DNA of 42,877 nucleotides from Oscillospiraceae bacterium HV4-5-C5C (GCA_012034405.1 JAAVLZ010000023.1:1-42877), one strand, 5' to 3'; counted from the first letter of the stretch, positions 34,231 through 42,877 are shown. Notes: generated by a model from the letters alone, not told the origin. Made by a program: numbers and translations.

Positions 34231-36717
34231 ATGTACCAGGTCATCAAGCGCGACGGCCAGAAGGCCGAGTTTAAAATCAATAAAATATCTCAAGCCATTA
34301 CCAAGGCTTTTGAAGCGCAGCATAAACAATACACTCCTGATACCATTGATTTTCTGGCTCTGAAAGTGACGGCTGATTATCAGGATCAGATTCATGATGG
34401 TCTGATTGAAGTGGAGCGGATCCAGGACAGCGTTGAAAATGTCCTGAGCCAGGCAGGCTACGCGGATGTGGCCAAAGCCTATATCCTCTACCGCCGGCAG
34501 CGGGAAAAAGTGCGCAACGCTAATTCCACGCTGTTGGACTATAAAGAGCTGGTGGATAAGTATGTCAACATAGATGACTGGCGCGTCAAGGAGAATTCCA
34601 CGGTCACCTATTCAGTCGGCGGCCTGATCCTGAGCAACTCCGGAGCCATTACGGCCAATTACTGGTTATCTGAAGTCTATGATCAGGAGGTGGCTGACGC
34701 GCATCGCAACGCGGATTTGCACCTGCATGATCTGTCTATGCTGACCGGCTACTGTGCCGGTTGGTCGCTCAAACAGCTGATCCTGGAAGGCCTGGGCGGC
34801 ATTGAGGGTAAGATTTCCTCTTCGCCGGCCAGCCACCTCTCTACCCTGTGCAATCAGATGGTCAACTTTCTGGGTATCATGCAAAATGAATGGGCGGGCG
34901 CTCAGGCTTTTTCCTCTTTTGACACCTATCTGGCTCCCTTTATCCGGGCAGACCAGCTGAGCTACCGGGAGGTCAAGCAGTGTATTCAGTCCTTTATCTA
35001 TGGCGTCAACACACCCAGCCGCTGGGGCACCCAGGCGCCTTTCACCAACGTGACCCTGGACTGGACCGTACCGGCGGATCTCAAAGGGCAAAAGGCCATT
35101 GTGGGCGGACGGGAGCTGGATTTCAGCTACGGGGACTGCCAGGCGGAGATGGATCTGATCAACAAGGCCTTTATTGAAATCATGATTGAGGGGGACGCTA
35201 ACGGCCGCGGTTTTCAGTACCCCATCCCGACCTATTCAATTACCAGGGATTTTGACTGGAGCGACACGGAAAACAATCGCCTGCTCTTTGAAATGACAGC
35301 CAAATACGGCACGCCCTACTTTTCCAATTACATCAACAGCGACATGAATCCCAGTGATGTGCGCAGCATGTGCTGCCGGCTGCGGCTGGATCTGCGGGAA
35401 CTGCGGCGCAAGGGCGGCGGCTTTTTTGGCAGCGGAGAAAGCACGGGTTCCATAGGCGTTGTGACCATCAACCTGCCGCGGATTGCCTATCTGGCCAGGA
35501 CCCCCGCAGCCTTTTACCGGCAGCTGGACCACATGATGGACTTGGCCGCCAGGTCTCTTGATACCAAACGGACCGTCATCACCAAGCTGCTCAATGCCGG
35601 TCTTTACCCTTATACCAAACGGTATCTGGGCAGCTTTGACAATCATTTCTCCACCATTGGCCTGGTGGGCATGAATGAGGCCTGTCTGAATGCTGCCTGG
35701 CTGGGTCAGGATCTGACTCAGCCTGCAGCCCATCAGTTTGCGGCTGAGGTCCTGAATCACATGCGGGAACGGCTGGTCCGCTATCAGGAGCAGTACGGCG
35801 CCTTGTTCAATCTGGAAGCAACTCCCGCTGAATCCACCACCTACCGGCTGGCCAAGCACGACCGCTCCCGCTATCCGGACATCATCACGGCCGGCAAGCC
35901 GGGTGAAGTCCCGTACTACACCAACAGTTCACATCTGCCGGTTGGCGCGACTCAGGATATCTTTGAGGCGCTGGAGGCTCAGGACGATCTGCAGGTGCTC
36001 TACACCTCCGGGACGGTCTTCCACGCGTTTCTGGGAGAAAAGCTGCCGGACTGGCAGGCTGCCGCGGCGTTGGTACACAAGATCGCGCAAAACTACAAGC
36101 TGCCGTACTACACGCTGTCGCCCACCTATTCAGTCTGCAGCACGCATGGGTATCTGAGCGGCGAACACTGGACCTGTCCCCACTGCGGAAAGCCGGCGGA
36201 GGTTTACAGCCGCATCACCGGCTATTACCGGCCGGTTAAAAACTGGAATGACGGGAAACTGCAGGAATTTAAGGATCGCCAGCTTTACGAGGTCCAGACT
36301 GACAGCCTGCCCGACCCTGTTCAGGACGCCGCCGCTCAGGCCGCCAAAAAGCCGTTGGTCCCAGGCGGGCAGGCAACGCTGACGGCTGCCGGGCACGGCC
36401 CAAGCCGCACCGCCGGGACTGACGGGACCGGGCCGGCTCTGAGTGAATCCGGTTCAGCCGCCGGCCAGACCGAGGAACGGCTGCTTTTCACCACCGCTAC
36501 CTGCGTTAACTGCCGGCTGGCCAGGCAGGCGCTGACCCGGGCCGGCCTCAGTTACCGGCTGATGGACGCGGCCGAACATCCTGAACTGGTGGAAAAGTTC
36601 GGGATCCTGCAGGCGCCGACCCTGGTGACGCTGCGCGGGCAGCAGACCAGCAAGTACGCCGGGGTACCGCAGGTACAGGCCTATATTCAGGCCGTCTTGC
36701 CGCAGGCCCAAAATTAA
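34231..36717 (+). CDS. nrdD: Class III (anaerobic) ribonucleotide reductase with fused glutaredoxin-like domain
   Basis: An 828-residue enzyme reducing ribonucleotides to deoxyribonucleotides without oxygen. Residues about 1-90 are an ATP-cone regulatory domain (YQVIKRDGQKAEFKINKIS). The catalytic barrel follows, with HLHDLSMLTGYCAGWS and SMCCRLRLDL supplying active-site cysteines. A zinc site CSTHGYLSG...CPHCG and the glycyl radical loop RITGYY end the reductase part near residue 680. Then comes an Ala/Gly/Pro linker and, in the last 80 residues, a glutaredoxin/thioredoxin-like domain with TCVNC and the cis-proline APTLV. The built-in redoxin suggests electrons come from a thioredoxin-type system and not from formate (inference from the NrdD/NrdH group). 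GGGGAGG lies four bases before the ATG; the open frame starts six codons earlier. Confidence 0.93.
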   Translation: MYQVIKRDGQKAEFKINKISQAITKAFEAQHKQYTPDTIDFLALKVTADYQDQIHDGLIEVERIQDSVENVLSQAGYADVAKAYILYRRQREKVRNANSTLLDYKELVDKYVNIDDWRVKENSTVTYSVGGLILSNSGAITANYWLSEVYDQEVADAHRNADLHLHDLSMLTGYCAGWSLKQLILEGLGGIEGKISSSPASHLSTLCNQMVNFLGIMQNEWAGAQAFSSFDTYLAPFIRADQLSYREVKQCIQSFIYGVNTPSRWGTQAPFTNVTLDWTVPADLKGQKAIVGGRELDFSYGDCQAEMDLINKAFIEIMIEGDANGRGFQYPIPTYSITRDFDWSDTENNRLLFEMTAKYGTPYFSNYINSDMNPSDVRSMCCRLRLDLRELRRKGGGFFGSGESTGSIGVVTINLPRIAYLARTPAAFYRQLDHMMDLAARSLDTKRTVITKLLNAGLYPYTKRYLGSFDNHFSTIGLVGMNEACLNAAWLGQDLTQPAAHQFAAEVLNHMRERLVRYQEQYGALFNLEATPAESTTYRLAKHDRSRYPDIITAGKPGEVPYYTNSSHLPVGATQDIFEALEAQDDLQVLYTSGTVFHAFLGEKLPDWQAAAALVHKIAQNYKLPYYTLSPTYSVCSTHGYLSGEHWTCPHCGKPAEVYSRITGYYRPVKNWNDGKLQEFKDRQLYEVQTDSLPDPVQDAAAQAAKKPLVPGGQATLTAAGHGPSRTAGTDGTGPALSESGSAAGQTEERLLFTTATCVNCRLARQALTRAGLSYRLMDAAEHPELVEKFGILQAPTLVTLRGQQTSKYAGVPQVQAYIQAVLPQAQN

Positions 36718-36737
36718 CCCGGAGAGCAGGAGGGCCC

Positions 36738-37547
36738 ATGAGCAAACCCCCGGCTCAGTCGCGTTCCCTTCTCAAGCACCGCCGCAGGCAGTGGCCTTGG
36801 CTGCTGCCCGCGGTCTTTTTGATTCTGACCGTTTTTCCGCCGCTGTCTTTAGGTGTGGTTAATCTGTTCACCCTGTTGCCGGCGCTGGCCGGACTGGTCC
36901 TCCTGCTTTGGACGCTCAGGCGACAGCGGCTGCCGGAGCGGGGCCGCCGGCTATCCCGCCGCGGTCGCCGTGCCTTCCATATCCTTATGCTGTTCCTGTC
37001 AGTCGCGGCTGTGGCGGACCTGGGCCTGATCATAGCCGGCGGACGCAGCAGTGCCTGGCAAAAAGCCGGAGCGGATACCCCGGTTATTGTCCTGGGCGCC
37101 CAGGTTATGCCGGACGGCCAGCCCAGTCTTTTGCTGCGCCAGCGATTGGAAACCGCCGCAGACTACCTGGAGACGCATCCCCGGGCGGTGGCCGTGCTTT
37201 CCGGCGGGCAGGGCCCGGATGAGCCGGAGAGCGAAGCAGCCTGTATGGCGCGGGTGCTGTCCACTGAGCTCGGAATTGCGCCGGAACGCCTGATTCAGGA
37301 ATCAGCCTCCACCAGCACCGCCGAAAACTGCCGTTTCAGCCAGCGACTGCTGAGCCAACGGGGTCTGGGGCCGGAGGTGGTCGTGCTGACCAATCGTTTC
37401 CACCTGTTCCGGTCCAGTCTCATTGCCCGTGCTCAGGGGCTCACGCCTCTGGGTCTGGCTGCTCCGACGGACTGGCGCCTGGCGTTTGCGCTGTACTTCA
37501 GAGAAATGCTGGCTTTACCTAAATCTGTCCTGTTCGATCTTCGCTGA
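36738..37547 (+). CDS. YdcF/ElyC-like (DUF218) membrane protein
   Basis: A 269-residue protein with an N-terminal anchor of two or three hydrophobic segments (residues about 18-60 and 80-103) and a DUF218 domain: VIVLGAQVMPDGQPSLLL, LSGGQGPDEPESEA, ESASTSTAENC and LTNRFHLFRS are the family motifs. Relatives include SanA and ElyC, which act in envelope maintenance; the reaction is not known. It follows nrdD after 20 bases with AGGAGG, so it may be co-transcribed, although no functional link to nucleotide reduction is evident. Confidence 0.85.
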   Translation: MSKPPAQSRSLLKHRRRQWPWLLPAVFLILTVFPPLSLGVVNLFTLLPALAGLVLLLWTLRRQRLPERGRRLSRRGRRAFHILMLFLSVAAVADLGLIIAGGRSSAWQKAGADTPVIVLGAQVMPDGQPSLLLRQRLETAADYLETHPRAVAVLSGGQGPDEPESEAACMARVLSTELGIAPERLIQESASTSTAENCRFSQRLLSQRGLGPEVVVLTNRFHLFRSSLIARAQGLTPLGLAAPTDWRLAFALYFREMLALPKSVLFDLR

Positions 37548-37615
37548 CCCCGGTTTTGCCGGCGCTTCGCCAGGTCTGACCCTGCCGGGGGTCAGGCCCG
37601 ATCACCGTCTCGCCC

Positions 37616-38569
37616 TCAATCAGCGGCTGCAGCTGAGGCTGCCGGTCGCGCGCCGTAGGCTTGCTCCTGCGCCGCAATCTCCTCAAACAGCCATTGGTTG
37701 ACCGGAGTCGGTACGGCATACTGCTGCCCCAGGCGGATGACCGTACCGGCAAATAATTCCACCTCGGTTTTTCGCCGGGCTTCCGTATCCTGCCGCAGCG
37801 ACGGCTGACCCGCGGGATCCAGCGGCTCCAGTACGCGCAGCCAGCCTTGCAGCTCTGCTTCCGTCAGGCTGACCCCGGCGTGCGGCGCCAGCGCCATCAC
37901 TTCCCGCATGGCCGCAATCATTGTGTCCCGGGGACGACCCGGTCTGAGTACGCCGGCATAGTCAGTCTTATAGGCTGCCGTCGTCTGATTAACGCCCACA
38001 TTGAGCATGAACTTACCCCACAGCCGTTTTTGCATATCCGGATCCACCAGATAAGGCACCCCGCAGCGGTCAAACAAGGCTGTTACCGCCTCCAGGCGGC
38101 CCTGACTCAGGCCCGGCCGCCGCTCTCCCAGGCAAAGCTGACCGCGCTGGGTGTAGCGAAGCTGGTTGCCTTGCTTCATGGCGTCCATGCCCTGAGCTAC
38201 CGTATCCAGTACCTTTTCCCGGCCAAAACGCTCCGCCAGCTCATCTTCGCTGCAGATACCGTTTAAGAGCGAAAGGATCGTGGTGTCCGGCCCGATTTCC
38301 CCGGCTGCCAGCTCAACAGCCGCGGGCAATTGATGATATTTGACCGCAAAGATCAGCAGATCCGCCGGTTTATGTGCCTGGCCCGGACTGACATAAGTCA
38401 GGTCCAGCCGCTGACCGTTTTGATACACACCGTCCTTGCGATAACGAAGGCAGCGCGCCTCGTCCGCCAGGATCTGCAGTTGTCCCGGCGCCAGCTGCGG
38501 CGCCAGCAACCCCGCGTAAAGAACCCCCAGCGCTCCTAATCCAACGATATCAACAGATTGAATGCTCAT
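37616..38569 (-). CDS. 2-dehydropantoate 2-reductase-like (PanE/ApbA) protein
   Basis: A 317-residue NADPH-dependent reductase. The nucleotide-binding loop is VGLGALGVLYAG (GxGxxG) at the N-terminus. KRLWGKFMLNVGVNQTTAAY contains the catalytic lysine and the conserved asparagine of the C-terminal helical domain. PanE makes pantoate for coenzyme A, but paralogs acting on other 2-keto acids are common and panB/panC are not nearby, so I give no symbol. The ATG at 38569 has GAGGGGG just upstream; an ATG four codons earlier would overlap that site. It is encoded opposite to its neighbours, convergent with the DUF218 gene. Confidence 0.85.
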   Translation of the reverse strand: MSIQSVDIVGLGALGVLYAGLLAPQLAPGQLQILADEARCLRYRKDGVYQNGQRLDLTYVSPGQAHKPADLLIFAVKYHQLPAAVELAAGEIGPDTTILSLLNGICSEDELAERFGREKVLDTVAQGMDAMKQGNQLRYTQRGQLCLGERRPGLSQGRLEAVTALFDRCGVPYLVDPDMQKRLWGKFMLNVGVNQTTAAYKTDYAGVLRPGRPRDTMIAAMREVMALAPHAGVSLTEAELQGWLRVLEPLDPAGQPSLRQDTEARRKTEVELFAGTVIRLGQQYAVPTPVNQWLFEEIAAQEQAYGARPAASAAAAD

Positions 38570-38848
38570 GTTCCCCCTCATACCCTTTCCTGCTGCCCCA
38601 GCTCCGGGCAGCTGCTGCCTTTATCCTGGCCTTATTCTATCCTGCTGATTATAGCAAGCGGCCGCCAGCTGTGGCCAGCAGTCCCGGGCTCACGGCGGTG
38701 CTTTCCCCGACGCGGCCACCGTGCTATAGTCTTTAATGTCGCAGCCCGCAGCGGTGGCGGCCACGCCGGCTTGCTCCCACCAGGGCTGAGGCAGCCTTCA
38801 GTCCCGCGGCCCCAGGCACCGCCAGTATTCAAGAGGAGGAACGTTCGT

Positions 38849-39619
38849 TTGAGACTATTGATTATCCGTCACGGAGATCCTGATTATCAGCACGACGCGC
38901 TGACAGAACTTGGACAAAAAGAAGCGCAGCTGCTGGCTCACTATCTGAGCCACCGCCTGCCGCCGCCCCGCCGGTTATTTGCCTCACCGCTGGGCCGGGC
39001 CTGGGAAACCGCCTCATACACCGCCAGAGCACTCAACCAGGAGGTGACGCTGCTGCCCTGGATTGAGGAGGCTGGCGTCCTGCAGTACCGCTACGCGCCG
39101 GCTCAAAGTCAGGCTGAAGCAGATCAGGACGCGCGGGCGGCCTCACCGCGCCTGCACCCCTTAGGGCCTTCGGTCATAGCCTGGGACATACCTGCCAGCG
39201 ATCTGGACCGGCTGGAGGCGCTGGGCAGTCAGTGGTATCTGGATCCTTGTCTGGCCCATCCTGACGCGGAACATTATCTGGAGCGCCTGCAGAATGGGCT
39301 TCTCTCCTTTATGGATGGGTTTGGAATTCATGCGGCACCGGGCGGCCACTGGTCCTGCGCGCAGCCGCTGCCGCAGGGGGATGTGGCTATCTTTTGCCAC
39401 CTGGGCTCCGGGCTCTTGCTGATCTCCCGGCTGACCGGCCTGCCTGCGCCGCTGCTTTGGAAGCGGATCTGGCTGGCGCCCTCCAGTATCAGCAGCCTGC
39501 TGCTTGAACAGCAGGAGGACGGCCGGGTCAATTTCAGGATCACCCAATTAGGCGCGACACCGCACCTGACGCCGGCACTGGAGGGCAATCACAGCGGGCT
39601 GCAGTATAATCCGCTGTAG
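38849..39619 (+). CDS. Histidine phosphatase (phosphoglycerate mutase-like) protein
   Basis: A 256-residue protein. RLLIIRHGDPDYQHD holds the catalytic RHG, FASPLGRAWETA the second arginine, and FCHLGSGL near residue 190 the second histidine. The family includes phosphatases and mutases, and the real substrate is not evident. The open frame extends far upstream, but AGGAGG precedes a TTG at 38849 by nine bases, right before RLLIIRHG, so I start there. It is the first of three plus-strand genes with short gaps (metallophosphoesterase and DUF488 follow), probably one operon. Confidence 0.85.
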   Translation: MRLLIIRHGDPDYQHDALTELGQKEAQLLAHYLSHRLPPPRRLFASPLGRAWETASYTARALNQEVTLLPWIEEAGVLQYRYAPAQSQAEADQDARAASPRLHPLGPSVIAWDIPASDLDRLEALGSQWYLDPCLAHPDAEHYLERLQNGLLSFMDGFGIHAAPGGHWSCAQPLPQGDVAIFCHLGSGLLLISRLTGLPAPLLWKRIWLAPSSISSLLLEQQEDGRVNFRITQLGATPHLTPALEGNHSGLQYNPL

Positions 39620-39660
39620 AACAGCTGTTATCAATCTGATCTGAAAGGCGGGACCCTGCC

Positions 39661-40464
39661 ATGCTGAACTTTGCTTTAATCGCAGACACCCATTACGCGC
39701 CGCGGACCGAAGAGAACAACCGCTTTTACAGCCGTTCGCTGGATAAAATCAATGCCTGCCTGCCGCTGCTGCAAAAGGCGCGGCCTGCTTTTCTGATGCA
39801 CCTGGGGGATGTGGTGGATGTGCCGCATGACCCTGTCGGGGCGCTGGACGGTGCCCAGAAAATCTGGAGCGCCATGCAAATGCTGCAGGTACCGGTTCTG
39901 CTGACTGCGGGCAATCACGATATCGATTCTCTGGACCAGAGCAGCTGGCTGCACCTGACCGGCGCGCCGGGGCAGCGGGGTCCGGGTTTTTGCTATGCCT
40001 GGACCCAGGCCGGTCATCGCTTAATTGTGCTGGATTGCCTCAGTCAGCCTGACGGCCGCCCCTACACTCCGGGTACCATGCGCTGGAAAGCCCTCTGGGT
40101 CAGCCCGCCCGCGCAGGCCTGGCTGACCCAGGAGCTGGCCGCCAGTCGGGATCAGCCGGTCATCCTCTTTTGTCACGCCTTGCTGGATGATCTGGACAGC
40201 CCCTATGTAGTCTGTAACGCCGCTGAGATACGGCACGTATTGCGGTCTTATGCTAATATTGTGGCAGTTTTTCAGGGACACAAGCATGACGGGCAGATCT
40301 CATTTATTCATGGCCTGCCGTTTCTGACCGTACCGGCTATGGTAGAAACACCGGAGCGCGCGACCTGCTGGCAGGTCAGCTCAGACGGCCGGCGGCTGAC
40401 TGTTCGCCGCTATACCCTAAGCGGCAGCCGGATCCTGCAAAGCGATCTGACCGTACTAAACTGA
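39661..40464 (+). CDS. Calcineurin-like metallophosphoesterase
   Basis: A 267-residue enzyme with all five family motifs: ADTHY (D-x-H), GDVVD, GNHD, CHALL, and GHKHDG. These bind two metal ions and cleave phosphomonoesters or diesters. The insert FCYAWTQAGHRLIVLDCLSQ before the second half is typical of the 3',5'-cyclic nucleotide phosphodiesterase-like group, but the substrate is not determined. No signal peptide, so cytoplasmic. The gene begins 41 bases after the histidine phosphatase gene; the ribosome binding site is weak (GGCGGGA). Confidence 0.87.
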   Translation: MLNFALIADTHYAPRTEENNRFYSRSLDKINACLPLLQKARPAFLMHLGDVVDVPHDPVGALDGAQKIWSAMQMLQVPVLLTAGNHDIDSLDQSSWLHLTGAPGQRGPGFCYAWTQAGHRLIVLDCLSQPDGRPYTPGTMRWKALWVSPPAQAWLTQELAASRDQPVILFCHALLDDLDSPYVVCNAAEIRHVLRSYANIVAVFQGHKHDGQISFIHGLPFLTVPAMVETPERATCWQVSSDGRRLTVRRYTLSGSRILQSDLTVLN

Positions 40465-40505
40465 AAGAGCGGCTCCCTGGTAAGAGGAAGCCGGAGGAGG
40501 ATGTT

Positions 40506-40946
40506 ATGCAGTCTATTTTAGCGATCAGCGCATATCAGACCAGTGCAGAAGCTTTTTTCACCACCATCAGGGAAGCCCGGGCGGACCTGGTGCTGGATGT
40601 GCGCCTGCATAATGAATCGCAGCTGGCCGGGTTCAGTAAGCAACGGGACCTGGCCTGGCTGGTCCCCGCCTTGTGCCAGGCAGACTATGTCTGCGACCGT
40701 TTTTTTGCCCCGGAGCCCGGCCTGCTGTCCCGCTATATCAAGCGGGAATTGTCCTGGGATACCTACGCCGGCGCTTACCGCAATCAGATGCAGGCTGCAG
40801 ATGTGTCCGGGTATTTTATCCAGCATTACGGACAATACCGGCGGGTCTGCCTGATCGGCACGGCCACCAAAAAGCGGCGCTCTCACTCGGAGGTTCTGCA
40901 GGAGCTGCTGACCCCCCTGCTGGATGAGCAGCAGGCAGCGCACTGA
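40506..40946 (+). CDS. DUF488 family protein
   Basis: A 146-residue protein with the DUF488 plan: a start ISAYQTSAEAFF, VLDVRLHNESQLAGF (the usual DVR...S-x-x-x-F motif), then LAWLVPALC and a C-terminal VCLIGTATKKRRSHSEVL. In most members the last part has a CxExxPxxCHR motif; here the cysteine and CHR are changed, so a conserved site seems lost or altered. Function of the family is unknown. GGAGGAGG lies before the ATG, and the gene ends 14 bases before the stop of the convergent radical SAM gene. Confidence 0.75.
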   Translation: MQSILAISAYQTSAEAFFTTIREARADLVLDVRLHNESQLAGFSKQRDLAWLVPALCQADYVCDRFFAPEPGLLSRYIKRELSWDTYAGAYRNQMQAADVSGYFIQHYGQYRRVCLIGTATKKRRSHSEVLQELLTPLLDEQQAAH

Positions 40947-40960
40947 GAGCCGGTGAAAGC

Positions 40961-42406
40961 TCAGCGCACCGGATCCTTGGCTCTGCTCTTTTTTTGTTTG
41001 GCTTTAAGCTTGGCCAGCCGCGCCTCATCCTCCGCCCGGTTCCGCTCGGCCTTGGCCTTAAAGTGGGCCTCATTCGGACTGCCTTCCCAAAGGCTTCTGG
41101 CTTCAGGTGCCCAGTCCGCGGCATAACCATCACACTTGGCACACAGATGCTCGGCACTCTCAGGGGACTGCAGATCTGTGGATTTAGCGTGCGTTCTGGC
41201 CACAATGTCCCTCAGATACTGAGGATTTTCCAGCATGGGGCAGGGCCGCAGCATATTATCATTAAAGGGCTGGCCATCGTGATAGGCCATAAAGAGCGGC
41301 GAACGCAGCGCGTCCAGCAGGCTCTTCTCCCGGATATTGGAGTCACTGTAGTGAATAAACACACAGGGATCAATGTCTCCGTTCGCGTTAATGTGCAGGT
41401 AGCGCCGGCCGCCGGCAATACAGCCCTCCACGTATTCCCCGTCATTCTGGAAATCAATGGCAAACATCGGTTTGCGGCTGCGGAAGTCCCGCAGGCGGTG
41501 AATCATCTCTTTGCGCTGGTCCGGCGTCGGCAGCAGATCAACCGAAGCGTCATTGCCGACCGGCATATAGTGGAAGTACCAGACAAAGAGACTGCCCAGT
41601 TCAATCATGTGATCAAAGAAAGCCTCTGACGTAATGGACTCAAAGTTAGGCCGGGTATAGCAGCAGGAAATGCCAAAGGGCAGGTGCTTTTGTTTCAGCA
41701 AAGACATGGCATGGGTTGCCTTGCCATAGGTACCCTGACCGCGGCGGTTGTCCGTGGCTTCCTCAAACCCTTCGATTGAAATGGCCGGGATAAAATTTTT
41801 AACCCGCAGCATATCCGCCACAAAGGCTTCATCAATCAGCGTGCCGTTGGTAAAGCTCAGGAACTCGCAGTCCGGGTGCTTTTCACACAGCGCGATCAGA
41901 TCTTTTTTGCGCACCAGCGGCTCTCCGCCGGTATAGATGTAAAAATACACCCCGAGCGCTTTGCCCTGATTGATGATGTCATCAATTTCATCAAAGGTCA
42001 GGTTGAGTTTGTTGCCGTACTCCGCCGCCCAGCAGCCGGTGCAGTGCAGATTGCAGGCAGAAGTCGGATCCAGCAGGATGGCCCAGGGAACGTTGCAGTT
42101 ATAGGTGTCCCGGTAATACTGCTGCTTTTCCCAGCCCTCCAGATTAGCGTGAACAATGAAGTTCACCACAAACGTTTTCAAGGTTTCCTTATCAATACTG
42201 CAGGCGGTTTTATAGATAAAGTCATGATAGGGATTATCCTTGTCATAAACCGCCTTGCGGACAACGGCACGCTGGGTTTCAAATTCGCCGTTGGATAGAC
42301 GATCCACCCAGGTCATCAGACGAGGGATATTTTTTTCAGGATTGTCGGTGATTGAATCGATCACCCGCCGTACACCAAACTCTGCTACAGAACTGCTGAT
42401 CTTCAT
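40961..42406 (-). CDS. Radical SAM protein with SPASM-like C-terminal cysteines
   Basis: A 481-residue enzyme. After about 105 residues without a known motif comes SACNLHCTGCWAAEY with cluster cysteines C118, C122 and C125, then YIYTGGEPLVRK (GGEP) and ISIEGFEEATDNRRG. The C-terminal half holds further cysteines (EGCIAGG, DPCVFIHYSD, LRPCPMLEN and LCAKCDGYA) that could bind an extra [4Fe-4S] cluster as in SPASM/twitch enzymes. The last 45 residues are a Lys/Ala/Arg-rich helix, probably a coiled coil. Substrate unknown; no small precursor peptide gene is obvious beside it, so it need not be a peptide-modifying enzyme. AGAGG lies before the ATG. It is monocistronic by orientation. Confidence 0.85.
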   Translation of the reverse strand: MKISSSVAEFGVRRVIDSITDNPEKNIPRLMTWVDRLSNGEFETQRAVVRKAVYDKDNPYHDFIYKTACSIDKETLKTFVVNFIVHANLEGWEKQQYYRDTYNCNVPWAILLDPTSACNLHCTGCWAAEYGNKLNLTFDEIDDIINQGKALGVYFYIYTGGEPLVRKKDLIALCEKHPDCEFLSFTNGTLIDEAFVADMLRVKNFIPAISIEGFEEATDNRRGQGTYGKATHAMSLLKQKHLPFGISCCYTRPNFESITSEAFFDHMIELGSLFVWYFHYMPVGNDASVDLLPTPDQRKEMIHRLRDFRSRKPMFAIDFQNDGEYVEGCIAGGRRYLHINANGDIDPCVFIHYSDSNIREKSLLDALRSPLFMAYHDGQPFNDNMLRPCPMLENPQYLRDIVARTHAKSTDLQSPESAEHLCAKCDGYAADWAPEARSLWEGSPNEAHFKAKAERNRAEDEARLAKLKAKQKKSRAKDPVR

Positions 42407-42691
42407 ATAGGACCTCTTTCATCACCCGATTCGTGGAACCGCTGTCCCAGCGGTGCGGATCTCAGTCTTGAAGCTATTATATACAGCTTTTACCCTCTGA
42501 CTTTTGGCCAATCGTCTGCAATTGTGCAAACACCAGACTTAAATAGCGGAAACTTCAAATGAAAAAGTAAATGCGATGGGTAGTAGCAGCATGCATTGCA
42601 TTTTATATTGCAAAGCAACCATATGCAGTTAGTCTTGCAAATGGCATACTAAAGCAACGGCGAGTTTTTGTCTGGACGGAAAGGAGAAGAT
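42407..42691. other. Promoter region of the radical SAM gene and IS30 left end
   Basis: A TATAAT box for the minus strand lies at 42476-42481, without a clear -35 box. Between it and the gene, ACCGCTG-TCC-CAGCGGT (42438-42454) forms a 7-bp hairpin. From about 42530 the sequence becomes AT-rich and rich in TTGCAA/TTGCAT words, probably the outer end of the IS30 element. Confidence 0.4.
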
Positions 42692-42877
42692 ATGTCTACA
42701 CAAAAACATTTAACCAAAGACGAACGGCGCTCCATTGAAGTGCAACTAAATCAGAATCGCTCCTTCCGAAGCATTGCCCGCAGCCTGGATAAACATCCGT
42801 CAACCATCTCCCGTGAGGTTCAAGCCCATCGTATCTCCGGTTTGCAGAAAGGCTACCGGCGGCACCAGCCTAACGCA
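42692..42877 (+). mobile_element. IS30-family transposase, N-terminal part (cut by window edge)
   Basis: From ATG 42692, with AAGGAG seven bases upstream, the frame reads STQKHLTKDERRSIEVQLNQ then RSFRSIARSLDKHPSTISRE: the N-terminal helix-turn-helix of IS30 transposases (HLTxxERxxIExxLxxxxSxxxIAxxLxKxxSTISREI). It runs open to the right edge, so the element may be intact outside the window. It shares no sequence with the IS elements on the left. Confidence 0.88.

Overview
The window looks like a chromosomal segment of an anaerobic Gram-positive-type bacterium (Bacillota, probably Clostridia). The basis is AGGAGG-type ribosome binding sites throughout, a LoaP-type NusG paralog heading a polysaccharide locus, an oxygen-sensitive class III ribonucleotide reductase with its activase, a further radical SAM enzyme, a carbohydrate ABC importer without its own ATPase, and lipoprotein signal peptides. 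A finer taxonomic call is not justified.

Left part (1-17000, almost all minus strand, visibly AT-rich): a cell-surface polysaccharide (capsule/exopolysaccharide) locus. Read in the direction of transcription it holds a LoaP-like antiterminator (16401-17000), a 0.73-kb leader with a 27-nt hairpin, manC (GDP-mannose supply), a WecG/TagA/CpsF transferase, three GT4 glycosyltransferases, a Wzy-like polymerase, a DDD-motif glycosyltransferase, a polysaccharide pyruvyl transferase, an FrhB-like iron-sulfur protein, a Wzx flippase and a GT32-type transferase. Two decayed IS256-family transposases split the distal part and an IS66 fragment closes the left edge. No initiating sugar-phosphate transferase or Wzz/Wze-type chain-length genes are seen, so the locus in this window is not complete.

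Middle (17-33 kb, GC-rich): a transposase tail, a TraX-like membrane protein, a GrpB/pyrophosphatase-like fusion, the wreck of a DUF2975 + XRE regulator pair, a MarR regulator with a long Gly/His/Cys-rich tail and an operator-flanked promoter, then a probable carbohydrate-use locus on the plus strand: two TIM-barrel isomerase/epimerase genes, a LacI regulator, a solute-binding lipoprotein and two permeases, ended by a strong terminator. On the minus strand follow an NlpC/P60 lipoprotein with a long TPEPT-repeat spacer, a small encapsulated-ferritin-like protein, a cupin protein and a DUF438/hemerythrin/PAS protein.

Right part (33-42.9 kb): nrdG and nrdD (the latter ending in a fused glutaredoxin-like domain), a YdcF-type protein, a PanE-like reductase, a histidine phosphatase, a metallophosphoesterase, a DUF488 protein, a radical SAM/SPASM-like protein, and the start of an IS30-family transposase cut by the right edge.

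The most noteworthy items are the LoaP-headed polysaccharide locus with a candidate RNA element, the self-contained NrdD-glutaredoxin fusion whose promoter overlaps an NrdR-like dyad, the MarR protein with a putative metal-binding tail, the twin-isomerase sugar locus, and the GrpB-pyrophosphatase fusion. No tRNA, rRNA, CRISPR array or replication origin was recognised.
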